From NCBI RefSeq assembly GCF_028898945.1, contig NZ_CP118607.1, positions 1,908,001 through 1,972,000 on the forward strand: a stretch of 64,000 bases of DNA, given 5' to 3'. The notes beneath the pieces are model-generated. The model did not search any database. It was not told the origin of the DNA and worked only from the letters and a program-made list of their open reading frames with translations. Shown piece after piece: positions 48,123 to 56,152 of the stretch. This stretch comes from Pseudomonas sp. PSKL.D1 (GTDB lineage: Bacteria; Pseudomonadota; Gammaproteobacteria; Pseudomonadales; Pseudomonadaceae). Within the stretch, counting starts at the first letter, position 1; every line of letters begins with the position of its first letter. The translations under genes were made by a program, and so were the position numbers.

Positions 48123-49226
48123 ATGAAAAAGCATAGTTCGAAGCACGATTCCCTGTCTTCCACTGATGTGGAGCTTTGCACAACCATCTGCGTAGACTTG
48201 GCCAAACAGGTCTTCCAGTTAGCAGGCGAGGATGCTACCGGTCGGGTGATCTACGAAGATCGCATCAAATCCCGACAGGCTTTCCATGATTTCCTACTCA
48301 AGGTGCCAGTGACGGTAACTGTCTTGATGGAGTGTGGTCCGGGTGCGCAAGCCTGGGCCAGGTTGCTGCAGGCCAAGGGTAATCCGGTTCGCATTCTGCC
48401 TGCGCAACGCGTGGCCGAGCACCGCAGTGGCGCCAAGAACGACCGTAACGACGCTCATGCCATTTTGCGCGCTGGTCGCGACAGCAGCATCGCCTCGATA
48501 CCGGTCAAGAGCACCACAGCACTGACTATTCAGGCGCTGCACCGTATCCGGCGCGGCAACATCAAGCGACATACAGCGCTGGGTAATCAGATGCGTGGCT
48601 TGCTGCTTGAGCATGGTGTATCCATGCCCCAAGGTGATACCGCGATCAGTACACATGTACCGCGAGCTCTTGAGGATGCCTCCTTGCCCCTGCCTGATTT
48701 GTTGCGCGAGTTGCTCGATGAACTGCTAGCTGACTGGCTCTTTCTGAGTGAGCGCATTGCGACGCTAAGTGCGCGGCTCGAAGCGACAGCCCAAGAGGAT
48801 AAGGTCGCACAACGGTTGATCACCATTCGTGGTGTCGGCCCCATCATCGCCACGGCGATCGTGGCGAAAGAGACAGAACCTGCACGCTTCGCCAGTGGCC
48901 GGATGTTTTCTGCTTTCTTCGGTGTCGTGCCCGACCAGCACAGCAGCGGAAACAAAATCAGGCTGGGCAGAATGAGCAAGCGAGGTGACGGCTACATACG
49001 CAGCTTGATGATTCAAGGCGCGCATGCTGTCTTGAGTCAGCTAAAGCCTGATTCCGATCAGCCAGATGATCGCCGCCTCTTGCGCTGGCTATCCCGCCTT
49101 GGGCGCAAGGAGGCGGCGATCAGACTGGCTAATCGAAATCTGCGCATTATTTGGTCACTGCTGCAAAGTGATCAGGTTTATCAACGCAAACCGAAAGGTC
49201 ATGAGGAGGCTGCCATGAGCAGCTGA
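48123..49226 (+). CDS. IS110-family DEDD transposase
   Basis: 367 residues from ATG 48123. The RuvC-like DEDD domain shows the acidic motifs 'CVDLAKQVFQLA' (D), 'LMECGPGAQAW' (E) and 'KNDRNDAHAILRAGR' (D, D). The C-terminal Tnp_20 domain has 'IRGVGPIIATAIVAKE' and the Ser-containing 'DQHSSGNKIRLGRMSKRGDGYIRSL'. These enzymes cut and paste circular intermediates guided by an element-encoded RNA. The gene fills most of the IS and looks intact. Confidence 0.95.
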   Translation: MKKHSSKHDSLSSTDVELCTTICVDLAKQVFQLAGEDATGRVIYEDRIKSRQAFHDFLLKVPVTVTVLMECGPGAQAWARLLQAKGNPVRILPAQRVAEHRSGAKNDRNDAHAILRAGRDSSIASIPVKSTTALTIQALHRIRRGNIKRHTALGNQMRGLLLEHGVSMPQGDTAISTHVPRALEDASLPLPDLLRELLDELLADWLFLSERIATLSARLEATAQEDKVAQRLITIRGVGPIIATAIVAKETEPARFASGRMFSAFFGVVPDQHSSGNKIRLGRMSKRGDGYIRSLMIQGAHAVLSQLKPDSDQPDDRRLLRWLSRLGRKEAAIRLANRNLRIIWSLLQSDQVYQRKPKGHEEAAMSS

Positions 49227-49485
49227 TCAACCGAGCAATGCCACCGGGGCGCTGCGCGCCCCAACCCCTGCTAGTGAACATTGCCCCTTGGTAAGACCGT
49301 CGCAGAGAAATGCCTCCGCTCCTACAGGCCCGGCAACATTATGGCCTCAATGTAAACGGCAAACTGCGAGCTCACCACGATGTTGGCCAGAAGCGAAAAG
49401 CTTCCTCGAATAGGCCTGATACATAGATGCAACCGGGTTCCTATGTTCAAAAAGCAGCTAGACAGTGTGGGCGAGTCCATACATA
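49227..49485 (+). ncRNA. Candidate guide (bridge/seek) RNA region of the IS
   Basis: The 259-base 3' region has no ORF but contains hairpins (GGGGCGC-TGC-GCGCCCC at about 49240-49256). It also contains CCGCTCCTACA at 49316-49326, the reverse complement of TGTAGGAGCGG. That is the sequence formed by joining the two IS flanks, and it spans the insertion point; the match to REPs in general extends to TCCGCTCCTACAGG. In IS1111 elements the guide RNA is encoded at this place. Transcription cannot be shown here; a P. putida ISPpu9 is reported to produce small RNAs. Confidence 0.6.
49469..49480 (-). repeat. Right subterminal inverted repeat of the IS
   Basis: GGGCGAGTCCAT, the perfect complement of the left repeat, five bases inside the right junction. 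Confidence 0.85.
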
Positions 49486-49521
49486 GGAGCGGATTTATCC
49501 GCGAGAGGCCCGCACAGGCAA
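49486..49521. repeat. Right half of the split REP palindrome
   Basis: GGAGCGGATTTATCCGCGAG followed by AGGCCCGCACAGGCAA, the complement of the left half outer arm TTGCCTGTGCGGGCC. Confidence 0.88.
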
Positions 49522-49528
49522 TACACAT

Positions 49529-52036
49529 TCACCCCTCCCGCAAGACCGCCAACGGGCTCGCATTCAGCGCCCGGCGTGTTCCCAGCACCCCGGCCCCGCC
49601 CACCAGCAGCGCGCCCAGCAGTGGCAGCACCAGCAACCACGGGTGCGGGCTCCATTGCAGGTCGAACGCATAGCGATACAGCACCAGCGTAATCAGTTCG
49701 CAACCCAATGCCGCCAACGCGCCACTGGCCGCGCCCAGCAAGCCGAATTCAATCCGCCGGGCCTTGACCAGCAACGGCCGCGCCGCCCCGAGTGCGCGCA
49801 GCAGCGCGCCTTGGCGAATGCGTTCATCCAGTGTGGCCTGCAGCCCCGCGAACAGCACTGCCAACCCTGCTGCCAGTACAAACAGCAGCACATACTCCAC
49901 CGCCAGCGTCACCTGGGCGAGAATACTGCGCAGCTGATCCAGCAGGGCGTCCACCTGCAGAATGGTCACGGCCGGGAACGCGCGAGACAGCGCCACGACA
50001 TCCAGGTCATGGCCCGGCGCCAGGTAGAAGCTGGTCAGGTAGGTGGTTGGCAAGCCCTGCAGCGTGCCGGGCTGGAAGATCATGTAGAAGTTCGGCTGGA
50101 AGCTGTCCCAATGCACGCTGCGCAGGCTGGTGACGCGCGCCTGATGCTGCTCGCCGCCGATGTCGAAGGTGAGCAGGTCGCCCATCTTCAGCTTCAGGCT
50201 GGTCGCCAACTCAGACTCCACCGACACCCCCGGCACGCCGTCCTGTGCAGGCTGTGCTTGCCACCACTGGCCGGCGGTGAGTGCATTGCCTTCAGGCAAG
50301 TCGGCGGCCCAGGTCAGGCTCAAGTCACGCTGCACCGCGCGCTCGCCAGCCGAGTCCTTGCTGACGATTTGCTGCACCGGCTGGTCGTTGATCTGCACCA
50401 GGCGGCCGGGGGTGACCGGGTACAAAGGCGCCGAAGCGGCGTTCACGGCGTGCAGACGCTGGGCGAACGGTTCGCGGTCGTCGGGCAGGATGTTGAGGGC
50501 GAAATGGTTGGGCGCATCCTTCGGCAGCTGCGCCTGCCAGGTGTCCAGCAGCTCCGCGCGCAGCAAGGCGACCAGTGCCATGGCCAGCAGAATCAGGCCA
50601 AAAGCCAGCGCCTGGCCGGCAGCGGCGGTCGGGTGGCGCAGCAGTTGGCCCAAGCCCAGGCGCCACGCCAAAGGCGCGCCTGCCAGCAAGCGCCGTAGGC
50701 TTTGCAGGCCAAGCAGCAGCAGGCCGCCGAGCACCAGCGCCGCGATAAGGCCGCCGCCCAGCAGGGCGAAGGTGAGCAGCAGGTCGAGGCTCAGCCGCCA
50801 CATGATCAGGCCGAGCGCGAACAGGGCCGCACCGTACACCAGCCAGCTGCTGGGTGGCACGGGCAGCAGGTCGCGGCGCAGTACGCGTAATGGTGGTACC
50901 TGGCCCAGCGCTGCCAGCGGCGGCAGGGCGAAGCCGGCAAGGGCGACCAGGCCGGTGGCGATGCCCGCCAATGCCGGGACGATACCGCCGGGCGGCACCA
51001 CGCTGGGCAGCAGGCCGTGCAGCAGGCGGAACAGCCCCAGCTGCGCCAGCCAGCCGAGCAGGGCGCCAGCCAATGCCGCCACCAGGCCGAGCATGGCCAG
51101 TTGCAGGCAATAAAGGCCAAGTGCCTGGTGGCGAGACAAGCCCAGGCAGCGCAGCAGGGCGCTGGCGTCCAGGCGGCGTGCGGCATAGCGGCTGGCCGAC
51201 AGCGCCACCGCAACGCCCGCCAGTAGCACCGCCACCAGGCTGGCCATGTTCAGGTAACGTTCGGCCTTGCCCAGCGCGCTGCCGATCTGCCGGTTGCCGT
51301 CGCGCGTGTCGCGCAGGCGCTGGTTGGCCGCGAGGTCGTTTTCCACCGATTGGCGGTACTGCGTCAGCGCCTCGGCGTCACCCCGCCACAATTCCCGGTA
51401 GGTGACGCGGCTGCCGGGCTGGATCACCCCGGTGGCCGGTAGGTCGGCCAGGTTCATCATCACCCTGGGTGTCAGGCTGTAGAAATTGTTGGCGCGGTCC
51501 GGTTCGTAGGTCAGCACGCGGCTCATGCGCAGGGTTTTCATGCCCACGTCGATGCTGTCGCCAACCTTCAGGCCAAGGGCTGCCAGCAGGCGTGGCTCCA
51601 CCCAGGCTTCGCCGGGCGCGGGGCCGCCACCGGGTGTTTCCGCGCCATAGGGTGCGGCGGCGCTGCGCACCTGGCCACGCAATGGGTAAGCGCCATCAGC
51701 GGCCTTGATGCTCGACAACTGAATGCCATTGTCGCCCCCCACCACGCTGGTGAATTCCACCACCTGGGCATGGCGCAGGCCCAAGGCCTTGCCGGTGCTG
51801 ATCTGTGCGTCCCGGGCCGGCGCGCTGCCTTGCAACACCAGGTCGGCCCCCAGAAACTCACTGGCGCGCAGTTGCATGGCGCCGTTGAGGCGGGCGCCGA
51901 AGTAGCCGATGGCCGTGCTGGCGGCCACGGCCACCAGCAAGGCAAAGAACAGCACGCGCACTTCGCTGGCGCGGATGTCGCGCAGCAGCTGACGCAGCGC
52001 CAGGCCGCACAGGCGGGACAGCGGCATGTGTGTCAT
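49529..52036 (-). CDS. ABC transporter permease, FtsX/YbbP family
   Basis: 835 residues. One N-terminal helix (about 12-40), a large periplasmic domain, then two blocks of membrane helices (about 255-485 and 700-830), the architecture of YbbP-type or lipoprotein-releasing permeases. Its start overlaps the stop of the ATPase gene by one base (TGATG), so the two form one exporter. Known relatives extrude lipids or lipoproteins or remodel the envelope. In E. coli ybbA-ybbP lies divergent from tesA, the same arrangement as here. Confidence 0.92.
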   Translation of the reverse strand: MTHMPLSRLCGLALRQLLRDIRASEVRVLFFALLVAVAASTAIGYFGARLNGAMQLRASEFLGADLVLQGSAPARDAQISTGKALGLRHAQVVEFTSVVGGDNGIQLSSIKAADGAYPLRGQVRSAAAPYGAETPGGGPAPGEAWVEPRLLAALGLKVGDSIDVGMKTLRMSRVLTYEPDRANNFYSLTPRVMMNLADLPATGVIQPGSRVTYRELWRGDAEALTQYRQSVENDLAANQRLRDTRDGNRQIGSALGKAERYLNMASLVAVLLAGVAVALSASRYAARRLDASALLRCLGLSRHQALGLYCLQLAMLGLVAALAGALLGWLAQLGLFRLLHGLLPSVVPPGGIVPALAGIATGLVALAGFALPPLAALGQVPPLRVLRRDLLPVPPSSWLVYGAALFALGLIMWRLSLDLLLTFALLGGGLIAALVLGGLLLLGLQSLRRLLAGAPLAWRLGLGQLLRHPTAAAGQALAFGLILLAMALVALLRAELLDTWQAQLPKDAPNHFALNILPDDREPFAQRLHAVNAASAPLYPVTPGRLVQINDQPVQQIVSKDSAGERAVQRDLSLTWAADLPEGNALTAGQWWQAQPAQDGVPGVSVESELATSLKLKMGDLLTFDIGGEQHQARVTSLRSVHWDSFQPNFYMIFQPGTLQGLPTTYLTSFYLAPGHDLDVVALSRAFPAVTILQVDALLDQLRSILAQVTLAVEYVLLFVLAAGLAVLFAGLQATLDERIRQGALLRALGAARPLLVKARRIEFGLLGAASGALAALGCELITLVLYRYAFDLQWSPHPWLLVLPLLGALLVGGAGVLGTRRALNASPLAVLREG

Positions 52037-52719
52037 CAGGCCTCCACCGGCGCCACCAGGCGGCCTGCGTCCAGGCGAATGTGCCGGCGGCAGCGCCGGG
52101 CCAGGCGTTCGTCGTGGGTAACCAGCACCAGGGTGGTGCCGCGCTCTTTGTTCAGTTCAAACAGCAGGTCGCTGATGCGTTCGCCGGTGTGGCTGTCGAG
52201 GTTGCCGGTGGGCTCGTCGGCAAACAGCACGGCGGGCTGCGCGGCAAACGCGCGGGCGATCGCCACCCGTTGCTGTTCGCCACCCGACAGTTGGCGCGGC
52301 GTGTGGGTCAGGCGCTTGCCCAGGCCGACCCGTTCGAGCAGGCTGTGGGCGTGTTCGCGGGCATCGCGGCGGCCATCGAGCTCCAGCGGCAGCATCACGT
52401 TTTCCAGGGCGTTCAGGCTGTCGAGCAACTGGAACGACTGGAACACAAAGCCCACGTGCTCGGCACGTACCCGGGCGCGCTGGTCTTCATCCAGTGGCCC
52501 AAGGTCGTGCCCGGCCAGGATCACCTTGCCGGCGCTGGGCTGGTCAAGGCCCGCCAGCAACCCCAGCAGGGTCGACTTGCCCGAGCCGGAGGCGCCGACA
52601 ATGGCCAGGCTGTCGCCTTGGGCCAGGTCGAGGGAGAGTGCATGCAGAATGGTCAGGTCACCTTCCGCGCTGGGGACCACTTTGCTAAGGTGCTGCGCAA
52701 CGAGAATGCTGGGGCCCAT
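52036..52719 (-). CDS. ABC transporter ATP-binding protein, YbbA/LolD-like
   Basis: 227 residues from ATG 52719. Walker A GASGSGKST, signature LSGGEQQR, Walker B VLFADEPTGNLD and H-loop VTHDERLA are all intact. The TGNLD form is typical of the MacB/LolD/YbbA group that powers export of lipids, peptides or lipoproteins. It is divergent from tesA with only ten bases between the two start codons. Confidence 0.94.
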   Translation of the reverse strand: MGPSILVAQHLSKVVPSAEGDLTILHALSLDLAQGDSLAIVGASGSGKSTLLGLLAGLDQPSAGKVILAGHDLGPLDEDQRARVRAEHVGFVFQSFQLLDSLNALENVMLPLELDGRRDAREHAHSLLERVGLGKRLTHTPRQLSGGEQQRVAIARAFAAQPAVLFADEPTGNLDSHTGERISDLLFELNKERGTTLVLVTHDERLARRCRRHIRLDAGRLVAPVEA

Positions 52720-52729
52720 GGAGAATCCG

Positions 52730-53335
52730 ATGCGAGTGTGGTGGTTGAGTGCCGGCCTGGCCCTGTATTGCCTGGCCCAGAGCGCGGCGGCGGGAACACT
52801 GCTGGTTGTTGGCGATAGTATCAGCGCCGGTTTTGGCCTGGATACCCGCCAAGGGTGGGTCTCATTGTTGCAGACCCGCCTCAAGGACGAAGGTTTCGAC
52901 GATAAAGTGGTCAACGCCTCCATCAGTGGCGACACCAGTGCAGGTGGCCGGGCGCGGCTACCGGCGCTGCTTGCAGCGCACAAGCCGGGTGTCGTGGTGC
53001 TGGAATTGGGGGGCAATGACGGCCTGCGTGGCCAACCGCCAGCTCAATTGCAACAAAATCTTGCCTCGATGATCGACAGTTCGCGCAAGGCCGGTGCCAA
53101 AGTCCTCTTGCTTGGCATGCGCCTGCCACCCAATTACGGGGTGCGCTACACCACCGCTTTTGCCAATGTCTATGAACAGCTGGCCACGGAAAAACAGGTG
53201 CCGCTGGTGCCGTTTTTCCTCGAAGGCGTTGGTGGGGTGCCAGAGCTGATGCAGGCCGATGGCATCCATCCGGCGCAAGGTGCCCAGCAGCGCCTGCTGG
53301 AAAATGCCTGGCCGGCGATAAAACCCTTGCTGTGA
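52730..53335 (+). CDS. tesA: Periplasmic GDSL arylesterase/thioesterase I
   Basis: 201 residues from ATG 52730, GGAG seven bases upstream; an earlier ATG (52718) is inside the ribosome site region. A signal peptide (about 1-21, ending SAAAG) precedes the SGNH hydrolase: block I VVGDSISAGFG with Ser30, block III ELGGNDGLRG and the C-terminal DGIHP with the catalytic Asp-His. TesA hydrolyses acyl-CoA and aryl esters and acts in the periplasm. The ten-base gap to the divergent ABC gene forces both promoters into the neighbouring coding regions. Confidence 0.93.
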   Translation: MRVWWLSAGLALYCLAQSAAAGTLLVVGDSISAGFGLDTRQGWVSLLQTRLKDEGFDDKVVNASISGDTSAGGRARLPALLAAHKPGVVVLELGGNDGLRGQPPAQLQQNLASMIDSSRKAGAKVLLLGMRLPPNYGVRYTTAFANVYEQLATEKQVPLVPFFLEGVGGVPELMQADGIHPAQGAQQRLLENAWPAIKPLL

Positions 53336-53393
53336 TGCTTTAAACGGGGCTGGGTTTCGGCTAATGTTGCGCCCCCCGTTTAGAGAGCCCCCG

Positions 53394-53675
53394 ATGCCGC
53401 GCCCTGCCTGGTCCTTGTACGCCTACCAACTGATCGAGCCCGATGAGCAGCTCGACCTGTTCGCCTGCCAGGAAATCCGCGTTCACCTCGTTGCCCGCCA
53501 GCTCGAACTGGGTGTGCCGGTCGACCGTACCCTGTGTGGCGGCCTGCTGCCGGCGCAACCGCGCTGGTCTGGCGTGCCGCGCGCCATCTACCGCGACAAC
53601 CGCCTGTGTGACCTGTGTCGGGCCATTCTCGATGCCCAGCGCCGCGGCATGCGCCCGATCTGGCCAGAGCTCTGA
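53394..53675 (+). CDS. Conserved hypothetical protein with Cys motifs
   Basis: 93 residues from ATG 53394 (weak AGAG upstream). It contains 'LFACQEIRVHLVARQLE', a 'TLCGGL' motif and 'LCDLCRAIL', so four Cys in C..CGG..CDLC order that could bind zinc. No known domain was recognised; similar ORFs are found beside tesA in Pseudomonas. Function unknown. Confidence 0.72.
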   Translation: MPRPAWSLYAYQLIEPDEQLDLFACQEIRVHLVARQLELGVPVDRTLCGGLLPAQPRWSGVPRAIYRDNRLCDLCRAILDAQRRGMRPIWPEL

Positions 53676-53783
53676 GCAGGAACTTCACGCACCTTTCATC
53701 ATCTGAAACGCTTGTGGCTCCCGCTTGCCCCGGGGCGGGTGTACAATCGTCGGTCTTGACCCATCTTTCGAAGGATTTACCGG

Positions 53784-54761
53784 ATGTTGCCGCGCTTTCC
53801 CGCCGTCACCCGCAGCCTGACCCTGGCCGCCCTGCTGGTTGCAGGGCCTGCCGTCGCGCTGGAGTTGCCACTGCCGCCGCCCGGTGAAGACATCGTGGGC
53901 CAGGTGCATACCATCAAGGCCAAGTACGAAGACACCTTCGCCGACATCGGTACCGCCAACGACCTCGGTTACCTCGAAATGATTGCCGCCAACCCGGGCG
54001 TCGACCCGTGGCTGCCGGGTGCCGGTACCGAAATCATCCTGCCGACCCGCTACATCCTGCCGCCGGGCCCGCGTGAAGGTATCGTCATCAACCTGGCGGA
54101 ATACCGCCTGTACTACTTCCCGAAAGGGCAGAACGTGGTACACACCTTCCCGCTGGGTATCGGCCGTGAGGGTTGGGGTTCGCCGATCGCCAACACCAAG
54201 ATCACTGCCAAGACGCCAAACCCGACCTGGACGCCACCGGCCTCCATCCGTGCCGAGCACGCTGCCGATGGCGATATCCTGCCCGCGGTAGTACCAGCCG
54301 GGCCGGACAACCCGCTCGGGCCGTTCAAGTTCACCCTGGGTGTGCCGGGCTACCTGATTCACGGTTCGAACAAAAAGTTCGGCATTGGCATGCGCACCAG
54401 CCATGGTTGCTTCCGCATGCTCAACAACAACGTGCTTGAACTGTCGAAGATGGTGCCGGTCGGCACACCGGTGCGCATCATTAACGAGCCTTACAAGTTC
54501 GGTATCAGTGGTGGCAAGGTTTACCTCGAGGCGCATACGCCGCTTGATGACCACGGCAACCCGTCGGTGGTCGACAAACATACCGCGGTCATCAACGCGC
54601 TGCTCAAGCGTGAAGACATGGCCAATAACCTGCGCATGAACTGGGACATGGTGCGTGATGTGGTGGCGGCTGAAGATGGCATGCCTGTGGAGATTGCCGT
54701 GCCGGTCGGTAACCAGGGCGCCGCGCCCATGGTGTCCAGCATTCCGGACGAACTTCAGTAA
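53784..54761 (+). CDS. L,D-transpeptidase (ErfK/YbiS/YcfS/YnhG family)
   Basis: 325 residues. A signal peptide ends near ALE (about residue 28). A LysM-like region (about 38-95, 'IVGQVHTIKAKYEDTFADI') is followed by a YkuD domain with the catalytic motif 'HGSNKKFGIGMRTSHGCFRM', in which SHGC holds the nucleophilic Cys, and 'GMRTSHGCFRM' is diagnostic. It attaches or cross-links Lpp or peptidoglycan stems. The neighbouring oprI gene encodes a probable acceptor lipoprotein. Confidence 0.94.
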   Translation: MLPRFPAVTRSLTLAALLVAGPAVALELPLPPPGEDIVGQVHTIKAKYEDTFADIGTANDLGYLEMIAANPGVDPWLPGAGTEIILPTRYILPPGPREGIVINLAEYRLYYFPKGQNVVHTFPLGIGREGWGSPIANTKITAKTPNPTWTPPASIRAEHAADGDILPAVVPAGPDNPLGPFKFTLGVPGYLIHGSNKKFGIGMRTSHGCFRMLNNNVLELSKMVPVGTPVRIINEPYKFGISGGKVYLEAHTPLDDHGNPSVVDKHTAVINALLKREDMANNLRMNWDMVRDVVAAEDGMPVEIAVPVGNQGAAPMVSSIPDELQ

Positions 54762-54777
54762 GCGCATGCAAGTGCAT

Positions 54778-54802
54778 AAAAGGCCCTTCGTGGGCCTTTT
54801 TT
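54778..54802 (+). terminator. Terminator of the L,D-transpeptidase gene
   Basis: AAAAGGCCC-TTCG-TGGGCCTTTTTT; stem with tetraloop followed by Ts. Confidence 0.88.
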
Positions 54803-54830
54803 GTTGGGTCGGGTTTTGTGTTGGTGCGTA

Positions 54831-54961
54831 GATCGGGCGCCGCCCGTGCGGCGCATCGCGGATAAATCCGCTCCTACATTTGTTGCAACGTGCCTGCCTG
54901 GTTGGTGTACGCCTGTAGGAGCGGATTTATCCGCGATGCGCCGCGCGGGCGGCGCTCGATC
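54831..54961. repeat. Extended REP inverted repeat
   Basis: GCGGCGCATCGCGGATAAAT and its complement are extended by GGGCGCCGCCCG/CGGGCGGCGCTC arms, with a 36-base spacer. It separates convergent LDT and oprI. Confidence 0.85.
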
Positions 54962-55000
54962 TCCCAGGCGACAAACATCTCAAGGTAAACCTCGCCCAAT

Positions 55001-55029
55001 AAAAAAGCCGACCCACAAGTGGGTCGGCT
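55001..55029 (-). terminator. Terminator of oprI
   Basis: On the minus strand AGCCGACCCAC-TTGT-GGGTCGGCTTTTTTATT; a 10-11 bp stem and T-run. Confidence 0.9.
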
Positions 55030-55051
55030 CCTTAACAATCCGTGAGGACTA

Positions 55052-55303
55052 TTATTTGCGGCTGGCTTTGTCCAGCATACGCAGGGCGCGCTCGTTGGCT
55101 TCGTCAGCAGTTTGCTGAGCCTTCTGAGCGGCAGCCAGAGCGTCGTCAGCCTTACGGTAGGCTTCGTCAGCACGGGCTTGAGCGCGAGCTGCTGCGTCTT
55201 CGGTCGCAGTCAGGCGAGCTTCGGTTTCTTTGGATACGCTGCTGCAACCGGTAGCCAGAACTGCGGCCAGAGCCAGAGCAGAGAATTTCAGAACGTTGTT
55301 CAT
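55052..55303 (-). CDS. oprI: Major outer membrane lipoprotein OprI
   Basis: 83 residues from ATG 55303 (AAGGGG upstream); a five-codon longer start is rejected. A signal peptide ends in the lipobox LATGC. The mature part is a coiled coil of Ala-rich heptads ('[55 protein letters not shown]' described by pattern) ending in Lys, the residue that attaches to peptidoglycan. It forms trimers and tethers the outer membrane. Its strong expression fits the near-consensus ribosome site. A TACTAT -10-like box lies about 70 bases upstream. Confidence 0.95.
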   Translation of the reverse strand: MNNVLKFSALALAAVLATGCSSVSKETEARLTATEDAAARAQARADEAYRKADDALAAAQKAQQTADEANERALRMLDKASRK

Positions 55304-55806
55304 CGTGTTCCCCTTCAAGGACTTTCTATTAAATTAGCCATCTCTCGGAAAAGAGAAACTGGCCGGCGTACATAGTACCCATTACTTGTAGTAAGTAAAC
55401 TGACAGAGCGCAAGAACTGCAAAAAAAATGTTGCCGATGGGATGGCCGACAAGGTTTTTAGGGGTTTTGTGAAAAAACCGTACAGGGAACGCAAGCGATT
55501 GTAGTACGGGAACTTTTTTGTTGAACTAACGGTGACTTTAACTGTCGGTTTGCGTCTTAAGCCCTAGATCATCCGGTTGCAGTTGGGGGCGTGCCTGGGC
55601 GGTATCGTTCCTGTCACATTTTTAACCTCGGCCAGCTTGAGTAACCCCGCTTTCGGCGCCTACTATTTGGGGGTGCCCGGCCCGGCAGAACGATTCAGAT
55701 CGGCGTGCGGTCCAAGGGGGCAAGAGGTGGCGTAGAGGCTCCTGCGCCGGATAAACCATCATCGGTCAAGGCATGGGCCTGCCAGAAAGGCCTGCGAGGA
55801 GTAGTG
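55304..55806. other. 500-base intergenic region between divergent oprI and acetyltransferase genes
   Basis: The half near oprI is AT-rich (55380-55520) with AAAAAAAATG and GTAAGTAAAC patches suited to promoter and regulator sites. The other half has no clear ORF; a longer frame extending the acetyltransferase upstream from 55705 lacks a ribosome site. No tRNA or repeat element is seen. Confidence 0.55.
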
Positions 55807-56088
55807 ATGAGTGAAGCGCTGACCATCCACCATGACCAGGCCGGTCATCAGTTCGAGACCAACGTGGACGGTCATCGTGCCTACCTGACGTACATGGACC
55901 TGGGCAAGCAGACGCTGGACATCTATCGCACCTTCGTGCCCAACGCCCTGCGTGGCCGCGGGATCGCTGCAGCGCTGACCGAGAAGGCGCTGGAGTACGC
56001 TGACCAGATGGGCTACACGGTGATCCCGTCCTGCTCGTACGTGGAGCGCTACATGGAACGCCAGCAGCGGCACTCGAGCAAGGCCTGA
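55807..56088 (+). CDS. GNAT-type N-acetyltransferase, YjdJ/YidJ-like
   Basis: 93 residues from ATG 55807 with GGAG seven bases upstream. The acetyl-CoA loop reads 'VPNALRGRGIAAALTEKAL' (about 45-64), and 'VIPSCSYVERYMERQ' follows. This is the short, one-domain GCN5-related family of about 90 residues (GNAT, YjdJ type); the substrate is unknown. A terminator follows. Confidence 0.85.
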   Translation: MSEALTIHHDQAGHQFETNVDGHRAYLTYMDLGKQTLDIYRTFVPNALRGRGIAAALTEKALEYADQMGYTVIPSCSYVERYMERQQRHSSKA

Positions 56089-56110
56089 ACAGGTTAACCA
56101 TCCTCATACG

Positions 56111-56138
56111 AAAACGCCGGGCAATGCCCGGCGTTTTG
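56111..56138. terminator. Bidirectional terminator between GNAT gene and aroF
   Basis: AAAACGCCGGGCA and TGCCCGGCGTTTT with TTTT following; both strands can be terminated. Confidence 0.85.
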
Positions 56139-56152
56139 TTTTACGGCAACCT

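Larger units (their letters stand above)
48044..49485 (+). mobile_element. IS110-family (IS1111-type) insertion sequence in a REP element
   Basis: The element is about 1,442 bp. It has 12-bp perfect subterminal inverted repeats (ATGGACTCGCCC at 48048-48059 and GGGCGAGTCCAT at 49469-49480), one DEDD transposase, and a long non-coding right end of 259 bases. Removing it rejoins GCGTGTA with GGAGCGG, the exact sequence of an intact REP pair; a TA at both junctions leaves the boundary ambiguous by two bases. Subterminal repeats and a 3' non-coding region are the hallmarks of the IS1111 subgroup, and insertion in REPs is known for P. putida IS110-type elements such as ISPpu9 and ISPpu10. Confidence 0.88.

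Noticed and set aside
49240..49256. GGGGCGC...GCGCCCC hairpin just after the transposase as a second guide for the left target flank
   Set aside because: It shares GGGGCGC with the target flank but sits in a self-complementary stem and could simply be a terminator or scaffold of the RNA; the match is too short to claim.
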